This document shows positions 1 to 8,483 of a stretch of DNA of 64,000 bases, one piece after another. The first letter of the stretch is position 1. Each line of letters opens with the position of its first letter. Source of the stretch: Verrucomicrobiia bacterium (lineage in GTDB: Bacteria > Verrucomicrobiota > Verrucomicrobiia > Verrucomicrobiales > Akkermansiaceae); NCBI GenBank assembly GCA_947462875.1, contig CANHQJ010000007.1, positions 1 to 64,000 on the forward strand, read 5' to 3'. The translations under genes were made by a program, and so were the position numbers. Below the pieces are notes generated by a model that was not told the DNA's origin, made no database searches, and saw nothing but the letters and a program-made list of their open reading frames with translations.

Positions 1-35
1 GCGGGCGCTCCTCCGCTACGCTCCGAAGCGCCCGC
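1..35. repeat. 9-bp inverted repeat at the left edge
   Basis: Perfect 9-bp arms GCGGGCGCT (1-9) and AGCGCCCGC (27-35) enclose a 17-nt loop. No T-run follows on the plus strand within the window. It may be a transcription terminator or structured 3' end of a gene lying to the left, but only its edge is visible. Confidence 0.4.
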
Positions 36-82
36 AGGGGCAACCAAACCAACCACCAAAAACAAAGCCGCTATGGTGTCTC

Positions 83-145
83 AATTATGAGGCAACGATC
101 CCGATCATTCAGGAACCTTTGGGTGTGCTCGAATTATGAGGCAAC
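83..145. repeat. Two direct copies of a 14-bp word upstream of the first gene
   Basis: AATTATGAGGCAAC occurs at 83-96 and again at 132-145, a 49-bp period. Each copy sits in a similar context (TGTCTC or TGCTCG before it). The first copy also contains a CTCA/TGAG palindrome. The pair lies 60-120 bp upstream of the first CDS, so it could be a regulator-binding pair; this is inference from position only. Confidence 0.4.
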
Positions 146-205
146 AGGTGGCATGCGAGGGACGGACGAATTTTGCATTTTCATCAGGCTCGTGTAGGGT
201 CCGGC

Positions 206-646
206 ATGATGAAGGAGAATCAAAAACTGGCACTCGCGCGCATGGCGGGATTTTTTCAGGAAATGAGCCCGCAAACGGTGGCCCGCGTGGCGGAGCTGTA
301 TGCGCCTCAGGCGACGTTCCGCGATCCGATCAATGAGGCGACGGGTGCCAAAGCGATCGAAAAAGTGATGGCGGATTTGTTTCACCAACTGCGCAACATC
401 CGCATCGTGGTGCGGGAAATGCACGGCGATGATGATGCGGGGTGCTTGTTGTGGACGATGCACTACGACTTCCGCGGCAAGCAGCGGACCTTGCCCGGGG
501 TGAGTCACTTTGCGTTCAATGAAGCGGGATTGGTGACGGCGCAGGAGGACTACTGGGATGCCTCTTTTGTGCTGTATGGGGAATTTCCGATCCTGGGCCT
601 GATGATGCGCGGCATCAAGCGCATGGTGCGCGTGAAGACGGCGTGA
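206..646 (+). CDS. NTF2/SnoaL-like domain protein
   Basis: The protein is a single small alpha+beta domain of about 146 residues resembling the nuclear transport factor 2 / SnoaL-like family. It starts with an amphipathic helix (residues ~5-35, MAGFFQEMSPQTVARVAELY), followed by the typical phrase ATFRDPINEATG and a C-terminal beta-sheet with WDASFVLYGEFPILG. Such proteins bind small hydrophobic molecules or act as isomerases or cyclases; no substrate can be read from the sequence. I start it at 206 because AGGG (196-199) is correctly spaced before that ATG; an in-frame ATG at 173 would add 11 residues of non-family sequence. It is not coupled to a neighbour and runs convergently to the flavin reductase gene. 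Confidence 0.75.
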   Translation: MMKENQKLALARMAGFFQEMSPQTVARVAELYAPQATFRDPINEATGAKAIEKVMADLFHQLRNIRIVVREMHGDDDAGCLLWTMHYDFRGKQRTLPGVSHFAFNEAGLVTAQEDYWDASFVLYGEFPILGLMMRGIKRMVRVKTA

Positions 647-661
647 TTTTTTGTCAGAAGC

Positions 662-1264
662 TCATCGCGGGCGCGGGATGGCATACTGGTCACTCGTGCG
701 GCAGTACCAATCCGGCACGGCCATGCGCCCCACCGGGTGATAGAGGTCCGTGCGGATGCGCTTCTGCGCGGAATCGACCAGTTCATCGCGCACGTGGATG
801 CGGTGGACCAGTCCAATGATGAGCCGGTTGTTGCCGATTTCCCGGATATCGTGCACCACGCATTCCAATGCGGCGGGGGCATTCGTGATAATCGGCACCG
901 CGATCGTGCTGCCGGGTGAGAGGGCAATGCCTTCTTTTTCGGTTTCGCTCACGGCGTAGGGGAGGCTGGCGGAGGTATGGACCATGAGCTGGCCTAGCGC
1001 TTCATCGACGAGGTTGATGACAAATTCGCCACTGCGCTGGCAGTTCCGCGCCGTGTCCTTCGGGCTGCCATCCTCGCGATTTCCCGGGCAAAACATCACC
1101 ATGGGCGGATCATCGCCCAGCACGTTGAAAAACGAAAACGGCGCGGCATTGACGCTGCCGTCCTCATTCAGCGTCGTCACCCAGGCGATCGGTCGCGGGC
1201 ATACGAGCGAGGCCAAAAGTTGATAGGCCCGCTCCGCATCAGCGCCGCACAAGTCAAACTGCAT
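662..1264 (-). CDS. Flavin reductase-like (FMN-binding split barrel) protein
   Basis: About 200 residues, the usual length of flavin reductase-like split-barrel proteins. The N-terminal part carries the family signature PRPIAWVTTLNEDGSVNAAP followed by FSFFNVLGDDPPMVMFCPG, which forms the FMN phosphate pocket. A second block, DTARNCQRSGEFVINLV, is also typical. These proteins bind FMN and reduce it with NAD(P)H or serve as flavin-dependent oxidoreductases in the cytoplasm. It ends 15 bp from the convergent NTF2-like gene and stands alone, so the physiological partner is unknown. Confidence 0.85.
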   Translation of the reverse strand: MQFDLCGADAERAYQLLASLVCPRPIAWVTTLNEDGSVNAAPFSFFNVLGDDPPMVMFCPGNREDGSPKDTARNCQRSGEFVINLVDEALGQLMVHTSASLPYAVSETEKEGIALSPGSTIAVPIITNAPAALECVVHDIREIGNNRLIIGLVHRIHVRDELVDSAQKRIRTDLYHPVGRMAVPDWYCRTSDQYAIPRPR

Positions 1265-1343
1265 GAGGGAAAACTACACATTTCCGGGCGCGCGGCGACT
1301 GTTTTTTCTTGCCTACAGGTAGTGCCACAGTGAGACTGATGAC

Positions 1344-2612
1344 GTGAAAAGAACAATATATCGCATGGTAGTAGCAGCAGGCCTCGCCCTCGGCGCGAGC
1401 GCACTCGCTGAAGATGTACGGACCTGGACTTCGTTGAAGGGTTCCACGGTGGACGCCACCCTTGGCAAACTGGACGGGCCGACGGCCATCCTGGTGACCA
1501 AGGACCGGAAAGAAATCAAACTGGCCGTCACGGACCTGTCGCTCGCGGACCGTCAGTATCTGGTGGAGAATTTTCAGGCACCCGAAGCCATTCTGACGGC
1601 GGGTGAACTGAGCACTCCGGAGAAAGATGTGAAGATCGATTCCGGCACATTCAAGAAACTGCCGGAGAAACTGAAGCTATCGAAAGACCAGTCGGAAGGA
1701 ATCTTCGATCAAATGCAAACCGAGCATTTCCTGATCGCTTATGCCGGTGACGTCCGCCCGCAAGTGGTGGCGGAAATCGCCGAGCGGTTGTGGCACGGCA
1801 TGGCATTCTATCACATGAATTTCCGCCGCGACTGGGGTGAAAAGCGCCGTGTGATTTTTGTTTGCGAGGATCGCGAGGCCTACAAGGCGCTCGGTGATTG
1901 GGTTGCGCAAAATCTCGCGGCGGAAGCCGTGAATGCCGAGGGCCAGCAACGCGCGCAACAACATGCCGCGACCTGGAATCGCGTGGGGGGGACTGCGATC
2001 GGTCTGCCTGACGAGATGTGCGAGGAACAGAAGTTCCATCCCTCCGCCACGGTGTTCAACATGGATAACGGCCGCGAGTTCAAAAAAGTCTTCACCGCTT
2101 TCCCCACCCACTGCATCGCGGGGGATCTGCTCAATCAGCAAATGGGTGGCGTCAGCGGCATTGGCAACAAAGGCTACTTCACCATCGTTACTGGTCATGC
2201 CTTCTACAAGGAGATCCGCTTGTCCGGTGTCACGGAAACGCATTTGTTGGATGTCAGCGGCACGGGCGGAGATGAGATTTCCTCCAAATCCGGCTTCGAT
2301 GACGGCACCGCATGGTCGCGCATCCTGAAGTCCGAGGTGAAACGCGAAAAAATCAAGCCGAACTTGGAGGAGATTTTCGCGGTGCAATCGGATACCTTGA
2401 ATCCCGCGAAGCTCGTGCTCGTATACTCACTCGCCAACTACCTGCAAAGCAATCCGAAGCGCGTCTGCGCCTTCGCCCGCACGATACGCCGCGTGGAGTC
2501 GAACAACACCATTCCCGAGTTGGAAGAGTTGGCGAAGATTTATGGCTTTGACAGCGTGCAAGCCATGGAAGCCGACTGGATCGAGTATATCAAGAGCAAC
2601 GACTTCAAATAA
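1344..2612 (+). CDS. Secreted SHD1-domain protein with DUF1570/peptidase-MA-like region
   Basis: A signal peptide (residues 1-22, ending SALA) is followed by an SHD1-like domain (about 26-75: RTWTSLKGSTVDATLGKL then VTDLSLADRQYLVENF), a module common in secreted Planctomycetes and Verrucomicrobia proteins. The region 125-400 (EHFLIAYAGDVRPQ, VIFVCEDREAYKALGDWV) resembles the DUF1570/peptidase-MA-like fold. However, the place where HExxH is expected reads THCIAGDLLNQ, so I see no zinc-binding motif and catalysis is doubtful. The next gene, 30 bp downstream on the same strand, also has SHD1 modules, so the two are probably co-transcribed. The function is unknown. Confidence 0.7.
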   Translation: MKRTIYRMVVAAGLALGASALAEDVRTWTSLKGSTVDATLGKLDGPTAILVTKDRKEIKLAVTDLSLADRQYLVENFQAPEAILTAGELSTPEKDVKIDSGTFKKLPEKLKLSKDQSEGIFDQMQTEHFLIAYAGDVRPQVVAEIAERLWHGMAFYHMNFRRDWGEKRRVIFVCEDREAYKALGDWVAQNLAAEAVNAEGQQRAQQHAATWNRVGGTAIGLPDEMCEEQKFHPSATVFNMDNGREFKKVFTAFPTHCIAGDLLNQQMGGVSGIGNKGYFTIVTGHAFYKEIRLSGVTETHLLDVSGTGGDEISSKSGFDDGTAWSRILKSEVKREKIKPNLEEIFAVQSDTLNPAKLVLVYSLANYLQSNPKRVCAFARTIRRVESNNTIPELEELAKIYGFDSVQAMEADWIEYIKSNDFK

Positions 2613-2642
2613 CATCCCCTTCATTTTTTCAATTATCACTTT

Positions 2643-4052
2643 ATGAAATTTCACACATTCTGTTTTACGCTTCTGTGCGCCCTTTCCCCTCTGATGGCGC
2701 AGGACACCACCACCGGCCAAGAGGTGCGCGTGTTCAAAGGAGCCACTGGCAAGGAAATCAAAGCCGCTCTGATCGACAAGGACGACACCAGCGCCACACT
2801 GCTGCTCGAAAACAAGCGCCGCGCCGTGGTGCCTCTGACGAGTTTGTCCGAGGACGACCAGAAATACATCAAGGAGTGGAGCAAGGAAAAAGCCTACTTC
2901 CTCCAGAAATGCCTCGGCCTCAGCGTCCGCCAATTGTTGGAACTGCGCGGTTATGAGTCGTTCCCGATGACGCTCCAGGGGAACTCCATCATCATCACCG
3001 CCAAGCTCAACGGCAAGGACGCCAAATTTATCATCGATACGGGTGCCGGCACGAGCCTGCTGCACACCAAGACGGTGGAAAAATGCGATCTCAAGGTCGG
3101 CCCGATGACGGAGATTGTCTCGGGCGTCGCCGGTGATGTGCCCGCCGGTTGGGTCGAGGTGCCGACACTGGCTCTGGGAGAGTCGCTGTTCAAGGATCGC
3201 AAGATTCTGGCGACCGATATGGACAAGGACAAACCGGAAGGTGCGAAGTCGAACGACACCGCGGGTCTTTTCGGCGCGGATCTCCTGTCGCAGCTGGACA
3301 CGGTGATTTCCTACAAAGAGAACCGCATCTTCTTCCGTCCCGATAAGTCGGATCGCACTCAGGTCGAGGGCGATGCCGCGAAGTCGGAGGATGCCGGCAT
3401 TGAGGGCGAAGTGAAGCACAAGGACGAGGCGCTCAATTTCCGCATCTTCAAGACGCGCGATGGCAAGAGCTTCCGTGCCAACATCGTCTCAAAGACCTCC
3501 ACCGTCATTACCGTGAAACTGGTGAATGGGAAATCGCAGCAAGTGCAGATCTCCAATCTATCGGATGAGGATCAGAAGTATGCGGATACCTGGACCGAAG
3601 CTGGCGACTTTTTCCTGCGCTTCTGTGGTGCCCTGACCATCGAGGAGCTGCTGAACCTTCGCAAGTACAATGCCTTCGTCTATGAACGCCGCGGCAACCA
3701 CATTTTTGTCGATGGCACGCTCAATGAAAACGCGGTGACATGGATGATCGATACCGGAGCGGACAGCTCCCTGCTCGATCTGAAGCAGGCGAACAAGAGC
3801 GGTTGCGAGGTCGGCCCCATGGATCACAAGGTCTATGGCATCGGCGGCTCCGCACCTGCCGGTGAGACGGTGATGAAAAAAATCAGCCTCGGCAAAGTGG
3901 AGCTCACGAACCGCCGCACCCTCGCCACGGACATGTCCGCGCGCAGTGGCCGTGAGCTGGACTACGTTGGGCTCTTCGGTGCCGATTTCATGCGTGAGCT
4001 CGATGCCGTGATCACCTACAGCGAGAAAAAAATCTTCCTGTATCAGCGCTGA
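2643..4052 (+). CDS. Secreted protein with two SHD1 + retropepsin-like aspartic protease units
   Basis: The signal peptide ends at about residue 20 (LMAQ). The mature part is an internal duplication: SHD1 (about 27-80), then a retropepsin-like domain with catalytic DTGAGTSLL (Asp132), then SHD1 again (about 263-315) and a second retropepsin domain with DTGADSSLL (Asp370). Both halves continue with similar blocks (KVGPM.../EVGPMDHKVYGIGG, and LFGADLL / LFGADFM before the end). Retropepsin domains work as dimers, so the two halves could form one active site within a single chain. It follows the other SHD1 gene by 30 bp and overlaps ygfZ convergently by 10 bp. The substrate is unknown; the location is probably periplasmic. 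Confidence 0.75.
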   Translation: MKFHTFCFTLLCALSPLMAQDTTTGQEVRVFKGATGKEIKAALIDKDDTSATLLLENKRRAVVPLTSLSEDDQKYIKEWSKEKAYFLQKCLGLSVRQLLELRGYESFPMTLQGNSIIITAKLNGKDAKFIIDTGAGTSLLHTKTVEKCDLKVGPMTEIVSGVAGDVPAGWVEVPTLALGESLFKDRKILATDMDKDKPEGAKSNDTAGLFGADLLSQLDTVISYKENRIFFRPDKSDRTQVEGDAAKSEDAGIEGEVKHKDEALNFRIFKTRDGKSFRANIVSKTSTVITVKLVNGKSQQVQISNLSDEDQKYADTWTEAGDFFLRFCGALTIEELLNLRKYNAFVYERRGNHIFVDGTLNENAVTWMIDTGADSSLLDLKQANKSGCEVGPMDHKVYGIGGSAPAGETVMKKISLGKVELTNRRTLATDMSARSGRELDYVGLFGADFMRELDAVITYSEKKIFLYQR

Positions 4053-4876
4053 TCCGGTTGCGATAGCACCGCATGTGCGACAACAGTTCCCTCGGGCAAA
4101 CGGACACAGAAGTTCGTTTGCCCGAATCCTTTTTTGGACACATAGCCCAGCGCGTGCGGGTGGGCTATGCTGGTGATTTCTCCCATGGCTGTGCCGGATT
4201 CGTCGGTCAAGACCGAGCCGGGAGTGACGCCTTCGCCCTCTAACAGGAAACGACCAAGCCGGCGATTGACCTTCCCCGCGGACTTGATGCGCGAGATGAC
4301 TTCCTGACCGATGTAGCATCCTTTTTGATAGGAAATGGCGGAGGCATCCAGTCCGGCTTCCGGCGGCAGCATGCCTTCCGTGAGCTCGCGGCCCCAGGCG
4401 GGGATGCCGTTTTGTATCCGCAGGCGCTCGGCTTTTTCTTGATCCCACAGCGTCAGATCCGTCAGGTCCGCATCCGCAGGCAGCCAGCGATCCACCCCCG
4501 CGATGCCAAAACGCGCATGGGAAAAATCTTTCTCTTGTGTGGGCTCATCGATGAGGTGAAGCAGGCGATAGTGATCCGAGATGTCATCGATCTCCGCATC
4601 GTCCGCAATCAGATAGCGGGACACGCGCGCCAGCAAGACATCGCGCAAGTCCGCTGGTGCCTCGATCCGGATCGCAGGCCGCCCGGCATCATGCAGGTAA
4701 AGCGTGACATAGGCCTGCAAGCGCCCCTTCGCATCGGTGATGCACGAGGCCAACGCCTGCTGCGGATGGCGCGCCATCAGGCGGACATCCTGGGTGACTT
4801 GACCGTTCAGGTAGCGCACGGCATCCGGTCCATGGATTTCCAGCAAACAACGCATTCCCAAATCAATCACAGGCAT
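4043..4876 (-). CDS. ygfZ: YgfZ/GcvT-type folate-binding protein
   Basis: The protein belongs to the YgfZ family, tetrahydrofolate-binding relatives of GcvT that help maintain certain Fe-S enzymes. The diagnostic motif KGCYIGQEV lies about two thirds into the protein, with AWGRELTEGMLPPEAG just before it and the C-terminal small domain (LGRFLLEGEGVTPGSVLTD) after. I place the start at 4876 (MPVIDLGMRCLLEIHG), because the open frame upstream to 4966 encodes a Cys/Arg-rich stretch unlike the family and runs into the divergent tRNA promoter. It stands alone, divergent from tRNA-Phe and convergent with the retropepsin gene. Confidence 0.88.
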   Translation of the reverse strand: MPVIDLGMRCLLEIHGPDAVRYLNGQVTQDVRLMARHPQQALASCITDAKGRLQAYVTLYLHDAGRPAIRIEAPADLRDVLLARVSRYLIADDAEIDDISDHYRLLHLIDEPTQEKDFSHARFGIAGVDRWLPADADLTDLTLWDQEKAERLRIQNGIPAWGRELTEGMLPPEAGLDASAISYQKGCYIGQEVISRIKSAGKVNRRLGRFLLEGEGVTPGSVLTDESGTAMGEITSIAHPHALGYVSKKGFGQTNFCVRLPEGTVVAHAVLSQPDQR

Positions 4877-4951
4877 GGCCGAACCATAGCGGCTGTGGCA
4901 TCGCTTGGCAATGCGGGCGGGAAAATTTTTGGCAAATGATGCATTTTTGCA

Positions 4952-4979
4952 TTGCCAAAACGTCAATCGTCGTCATAAT
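4952..4979 (+). promoter_or_regulatory. Sigma70-type promoter of tRNA-Phe
   Basis: TTGCCA (4952-4957) and CATAAT (4974-4979) are separated by 16 bp and lie 45 bp upstream of the mature tRNA. The -35 box forms the right arm of an imperfect inverted repeat (TTTTGGCAA ... TTGCCAAAA, about 4927-4960), which could be an operator or chance. Confidence 0.6.
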
Positions 4980-5024
4980 CCGCGCCCCCACACCGAGTGG
5001 GGACACCAAGATGCAGCAATGCAT

Positions 5025-5097
5025 GGCTCGATAGCTCAGTTGGTAGAGCAGCGGATTGAAAATCCGCGTGTCGCTGGTTCGATCCCGGCTCGAGCCA
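5025..5097 (+). tRNA. tRNA-Phe (anticodon GAA)
   Basis: A 73-nt cloverleaf: the acceptor stem GGCTCGA (5025-5031) pairs perfectly with TCGAGCC (5090-5096), with discriminator A at 5097. The D-arm is GCTC...GAGC. The anticodon stem GCGGA/TCCGC encloses the loop TTGAAAA, with the GAA anticodon at 5058-5060. The T-arm is GCTGG TTCGATC CCGGC with one G-U pair. Only CC of the CCA end is encoded (5098-5099, then T). Confidence 0.97.
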
Positions 5098-5105
5098 CCT
5101 TCTTG

Positions 5106-5135
5106 AATCCCTTGCAAAACAAGGGATTTTTTTTT
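5106..5135 (+). terminator. Rho-independent terminator of tRNA-Phe
   Basis: AATCCCTTG (5106-5114) pairs with CAAGGGATT (5120-5128) around a 5-nt loop and is followed by a T-run to 5135. It begins 9 bp after the tRNA. Confidence 0.9.
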
Positions 5136-5248
5136 GGAGAACAGCCTAGTGCGGGAAACGGACTCCAGCAGAGCGGGTGCGGCGAGCGGCGCTGAAAGAT
5201 TCCAGCCCCTCCAAGCGCATGCCGCGCGGCCATGTCTGAAAAGCCGGT

Positions 5249-6235
5249 TCACTTTTTCAGCCAGCCGAGATCGACAAGGAATGCGTCGGCTTCGGCAAGG
5301 GTCTTAACGGAATCCTCACCGCGGTTGAAAAAGCCGTGTCCCGCGCCCTCGTAGCCCACCAGTTTGCAGGGCCTTTCCGCCTTTTTCATCACACTGTCGA
5401 AGGCGACGACGGAATCGTAGGGAACCGTGGTGTCGTTCTTGCCATGAAGGATCAGGGTCGGCGGCGTGTGCGGGCCGATGTGATGGGCCGGCGAGATTTC
5501 CTTTGGCTCCACGCCAAAGCGCTCGACACCGACATTTGTTTTGGCCTCGTTGGGCTGCCAGTCGGCGATCGGCCCCAGCGTGCAGGCGGGGTTGAAGAGG
5601 ATCATGGCGTTGGGACGTTCGTCGCTGCCGAAGCCGCTGATCGTGCCGGTGGCGGCGGCGAGGTGACCGCCAGCGGAACCACCGGAAGCGGCGATCTTGT
5701 CCGGATCAATGCCGAGACGTTGCGCATTTTCCCGGACCCAGGCGATGGCGGCTTTGGCGTCTTTGACGCATTCCACCACTGGCACTCCATGCCGGGATTT
5801 CACACGGTAGTCGGCGGTGATGGCGACCATGCCACGCTTGGTGAAATGTTGTGCCTGTTTCTCGAACTGGGTCGGCGACCCGGAATTCCATCCGCCACCG
5901 AAGAAAAATACGATGGCCGGCACCTTCGCGTCGGCCTTATGATTTTCCGGCGCATACACAAACAGTGCCAATTCCGTGGTACCGATCGTTTTATACACAT
6001 GGCGGACGGCTCCTTTCGGGACAGCACCTTGCGGAGCGGCTTCTTCGGTCTTGCCGCGTTTGTTCTTGAATGCCTTGGCTTCCTCGATCGTGAGGATGCC
6101 GTTTTTGTCGGCGTCTGCCTCGGGATATTGCTCTAACGCTTTTTTGAGCCGGGGATTGTCCGCCGAGGTCTGAGCGAAGAAGGGCAGGGCGGTGAGGCCC
6201 AGCAGAATGGTCGTGAGACAGAGGCGTTTTTTCAT
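5249..6235 (-). CDS. Secreted alpha/beta hydrolase with EF-hand, BD-FAE/esterase type
   Basis: A signal peptide (ending FFAQ, about residue 22) is followed by an EF-hand-like calcium loop (DADKNGILTIEE, residues ~41-52), then an esterase/lipase fold. The oxyanion region is IVFFFGGGWNSGS, the nucleophile elbow is GGSAGG (in KIAASGGSAGGHLAAATG), the acid is in HGKNDTTVPYD and the catalytic His is in GAGHGFF. This is the layout of carbohydrate esterases and BD-FAE-like hydrolases that are often linked to polysaccharide breakdown. It lies 90 bp downstream of another secreted esterase on the same strand, possibly in one transcript. The substrate is not evident. Confidence 0.82.
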   Translation of the reverse strand: MKKRLCLTTILLGLTALPFFAQTSADNPRLKKALEQYPEADADKNGILTIEEAKAFKNKRGKTEEAAPQGAVPKGAVRHVYKTIGTTELALFVYAPENHKADAKVPAIVFFFGGGWNSGSPTQFEKQAQHFTKRGMVAITADYRVKSRHGVPVVECVKDAKAAIAWVRENAQRLGIDPDKIAASGGSAGGHLAAATGTISGFGSDERPNAMILFNPACTLGPIADWQPNEAKTNVGVERFGVEPKEISPAHHIGPHTPPTLILHGKNDTTVPYDSVVAFDSVMKKAERPCKLVGYEGAGHGFFNRGEDSVKTLAEADAFLVDLGWLKK

Positions 6236-6325
6236 CCCTGATGAATCACCGGGCGCGACAGGAAGTTGCGTGGGAAAACGGCAAGGTCGTGAAAAAACAC
6301 AAGTCAGAAGAGGAACGGCTCTCGT

Positions 6326-7129
6326 TCAACGCCACAGCCAACGCAGGCTTTCCGCGAAAATTTTCCCACCGCCCTTGCCGCCGTGGCCGGTATCGTCGGT
6401 GACGAACTGGTAGTCGTATTTCCGGAATTTCAGCGCCGCCGCCATCTGCTGGTTGGAGAGGAACCAGTTGCCGTGTTCGTTGTCGAGATCGTTGGTGCCA
6501 TCTTGCAGGAAAACGCGGATGGGGCGAACGGGTTGCTTGCGGATCAAGGCGGGATACACGTGACCACCGCGGATGTTGGTAAAGCTGCCGACGTGACTCA
6601 TGACTTTGCCGAACAGATCAGGCCGTTCCCAGCCAACGGTGAAGGCGCAGATGCCGCCGGATGACAGGCCGCAGATCGCGCGTTGCGCGGGTGCCTTGCT
6701 GAGTGCCTGCACTTTTTCCGCCAGGGGCAGGATTTCTTTTTCCAGCATCTGCGCGTACTGCGGCGAGAGCGTGTCATACTCGACCGAGCGATTGCTTTTG
6801 TATTCCTTCTGCGTGTTCCAGGTGGGCGGTCCTTTGAGTTCATTCGCAAACACTCCCGGATTGACGAAGACCAACAGCATCGGCGGCAGCACGCCCTCAT
6901 TGACCAGCTTGTCGATGACTTTCGGCGCATGAAAATCACCGGCGGCGTAAGCGTGGCCGTCCTGAAAGACCATCAGCGCGGCAGGCTTTTTGGGGTCGAG
7001 TTTGGGCGTTTTGTGAAAGGCGTAGTGACGGATGGTGCCGGGATAGACCGTGCTCTGGAGTGTTTGCCACTCGATCGCATGAAGCGGGAGCAGGAGCAGC
7101 AGAGATAGGGAAAGGAGGTGTTTCATCAC
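6326..7129 (-). CDS. Secreted esterase (enterochelin esterase-like / esterase D family)
   Basis: The signal peptide (MMKHLLSLSLLLLLPLHA, ending at about residue 18) precedes an esterase-D/Fes-type alpha/beta hydrolase. Family features are ALMVFQDGHAY, the nucleophile elbow GLSSGG and the catalytic His near VTDDTGHGGKGGG. Relatives include acyl-esterases acting on sugars, so with the next gene this may form a small deacylation pair. Met1 or Met2 (7126) may be the true start. It stands 77 bp downstream of kbl on the same strand. Confidence 0.8.
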   Translation of the reverse strand: MMKHLLSLSLLLLLPLHAIEWQTLQSTVYPGTIRHYAFHKTPKLDPKKPAALMVFQDGHAYAAGDFHAPKVIDKLVNEGVLPPMLLVFVNPGVFANELKGPPTWNTQKEYKSNRSVEYDTLSPQYAQMLEKEILPLAEKVQALSKAPAQRAICGLSSGGICAFTVGWERPDLFGKVMSHVGSFTNIRGGHVYPALIRKQPVRPIRVFLQDGTNDLDNEHGNWFLSNQQMAAALKFRKYDYQFVTDDTGHGGKGGGKIFAESLRWLWR

Positions 7130-7206
7130 GTCCGCATTCCATCCGGTTTCCCTCTCTGGCGCAAGCGCGAAAGAGGGACGCTACCAGTCGCCAGGCCGTG
7201 GACTGC

Positions 7207-8406
7207 TTAGGCGATGACCTTGAGTGATTTGCCGACTTTGACGAAGGCGTCGATCGCTTGATCGAGCTGCTCGCGGCTGTGGGCGGCGCTGATTTGGGTG
7301 CGGATGCGGGCCTTGCCTTGCGGGACCACGGGGTAGAAGAATCCGATGGCAAAAACACCGTGATCGAGCAGTTGACGGGAAAATTCCTGCGCCAGCGTGG
7401 CTTCGCCGAGCATCACGGGAGTGATGGGGTGATCCTTGCCGCTGATGGTGAAACCGGTCTGCTCCATGGCTTTGCGGAAGTAGTCGGTGTTCGCCTTGAC
7501 TTTGTCGGCGAGCTCGGTGGATTCTTCCAGCATGCGGAAGACTTCGAGCGAGGCGGCGACAATCACGGGCGCGATGCTGTTCGAGAAAAGGTAGGGACGC
7601 GAGCGCTGGCGCAGCAGCTCGATGATTTCCTTTTTCCCGGAGGTGTAGCCGCCGGACGCACCGCCCAAGGCTTTGCCGAGGGTGCCGGTGGTGAGATCGA
7701 TCTTGCCGAATAGCCCGCAATGCTCGTGCGTGCCGCGACCGCGCGCGCCAAGGAAGCCGGTGGCGTGGCAGTCATCGAAGTGCACGATGGCATCGTATTT
7801 TTCGGCGAGGGCATAGACTTGATCGAGCGAGGCGATGATGCCATCCATGGAAAAAACACCATCGGTGGTGATGAGTTTGAAGCGGGCCCCATCGGCGGTG
7901 GCCTGTTGCAGTTGTTTTTCCAGATCGGCCATGTCGTTGTTGGCATAGCGGTAGCGCTTGGCTTTGCAGAGGCGCACGCCATCAATGATGGAGGCGTGGT
8001 TGAGCGAATCGGAAATGACGGCATCGGCATCGCTGAGCAGCACTTCGAAGAGGCCGCCATTCGCATCAAAGCAGCTGGGGTAGAGGATGGTGTCCTCGGT
8101 GCCGAGAAAACGGGAGATGGTTTCCTCCAGCTCGCGGTGGAGCGTCTGGGTGCCGCAGATGAATCGCACGGAGGCCATGCCGAAACCCCATTTTTCCAAC
8201 GACGCACGCGCCGCTTCGACGACGCGTGGATGATCCGCGAGGCCGAGATAGTTGTTGGCGCACATGTTGATCACATGGCGGCCGTCCTCGAGCTGGATCT
8301 GCGAGTTCTGCGAGGAGGCGATGGCGCGCTCGGACTTGTAGAGACCATCGGCCTTGATTTGCGCGAGGGTATCCTGGAAAAAGGAAAGCGGTTTCGGAGA
8401 GATCAC
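7207..8406 (-). CDS. kbl: Glycine C-acetyltransferase (2-amino-3-ketobutyrate CoA ligase)
   Basis: A PLP enzyme of 399 residues, almost exactly the family length. It cleaves 2-amino-3-ketobutyrate with CoA to glycine and acetyl-CoA, the second step of threonine breakdown. Visible hallmarks are [27 protein letters not shown], the [18 protein letters not shown] block and the PLP-lysine motif [15 protein letters not shown] (about residue 245). Related oxoamine synthases (BioF, HemA) differ at RFICGTQ and in length, which favours Kbl. Threonine dehydrogenase (tdh) is not next to it here, unlike in many bacteria. Confidence 0.93.
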   Translation of the reverse strand: MISPKPLSFFQDTLAQIKADGLYKSERAIASSQNSQIQLEDGRHVINMCANNYLGLADHPRVVEAARASLEKWGFGMASVRFICGTQTLHRELEETISRFLGTEDTILYPSCFDANGGLFEVLLSDADAVISDSLNHASIIDGVRLCKAKRYRYANNDMADLEKQLQQATADGARFKLITTDGVFSMDGIIASLDQVYALAEKYDAIVHFDDCHATGFLGARGRGTHEHCGLFGKIDLTTGTLGKALGGASGGYTSGKKEIIELLRQRSRPYLFSNSIAPVIVAASLEVFRMLEESTELADKVKANTDYFRKAMEQTGFTISGKDHPITPVMLGEATLAQEFSRQLLDHGVFAIGFFYPVVPQGKARIRTQISAAHSREQLDQAIDAFVKVGKSLKVIA

Positions 8407-8483
8407 GCGCCACTCATACGGTGGCGAGGGTAAAATGCAAAGTCAAATTTCGCAAAAATTTGAACTGTTTGCCAGTACAGCTA

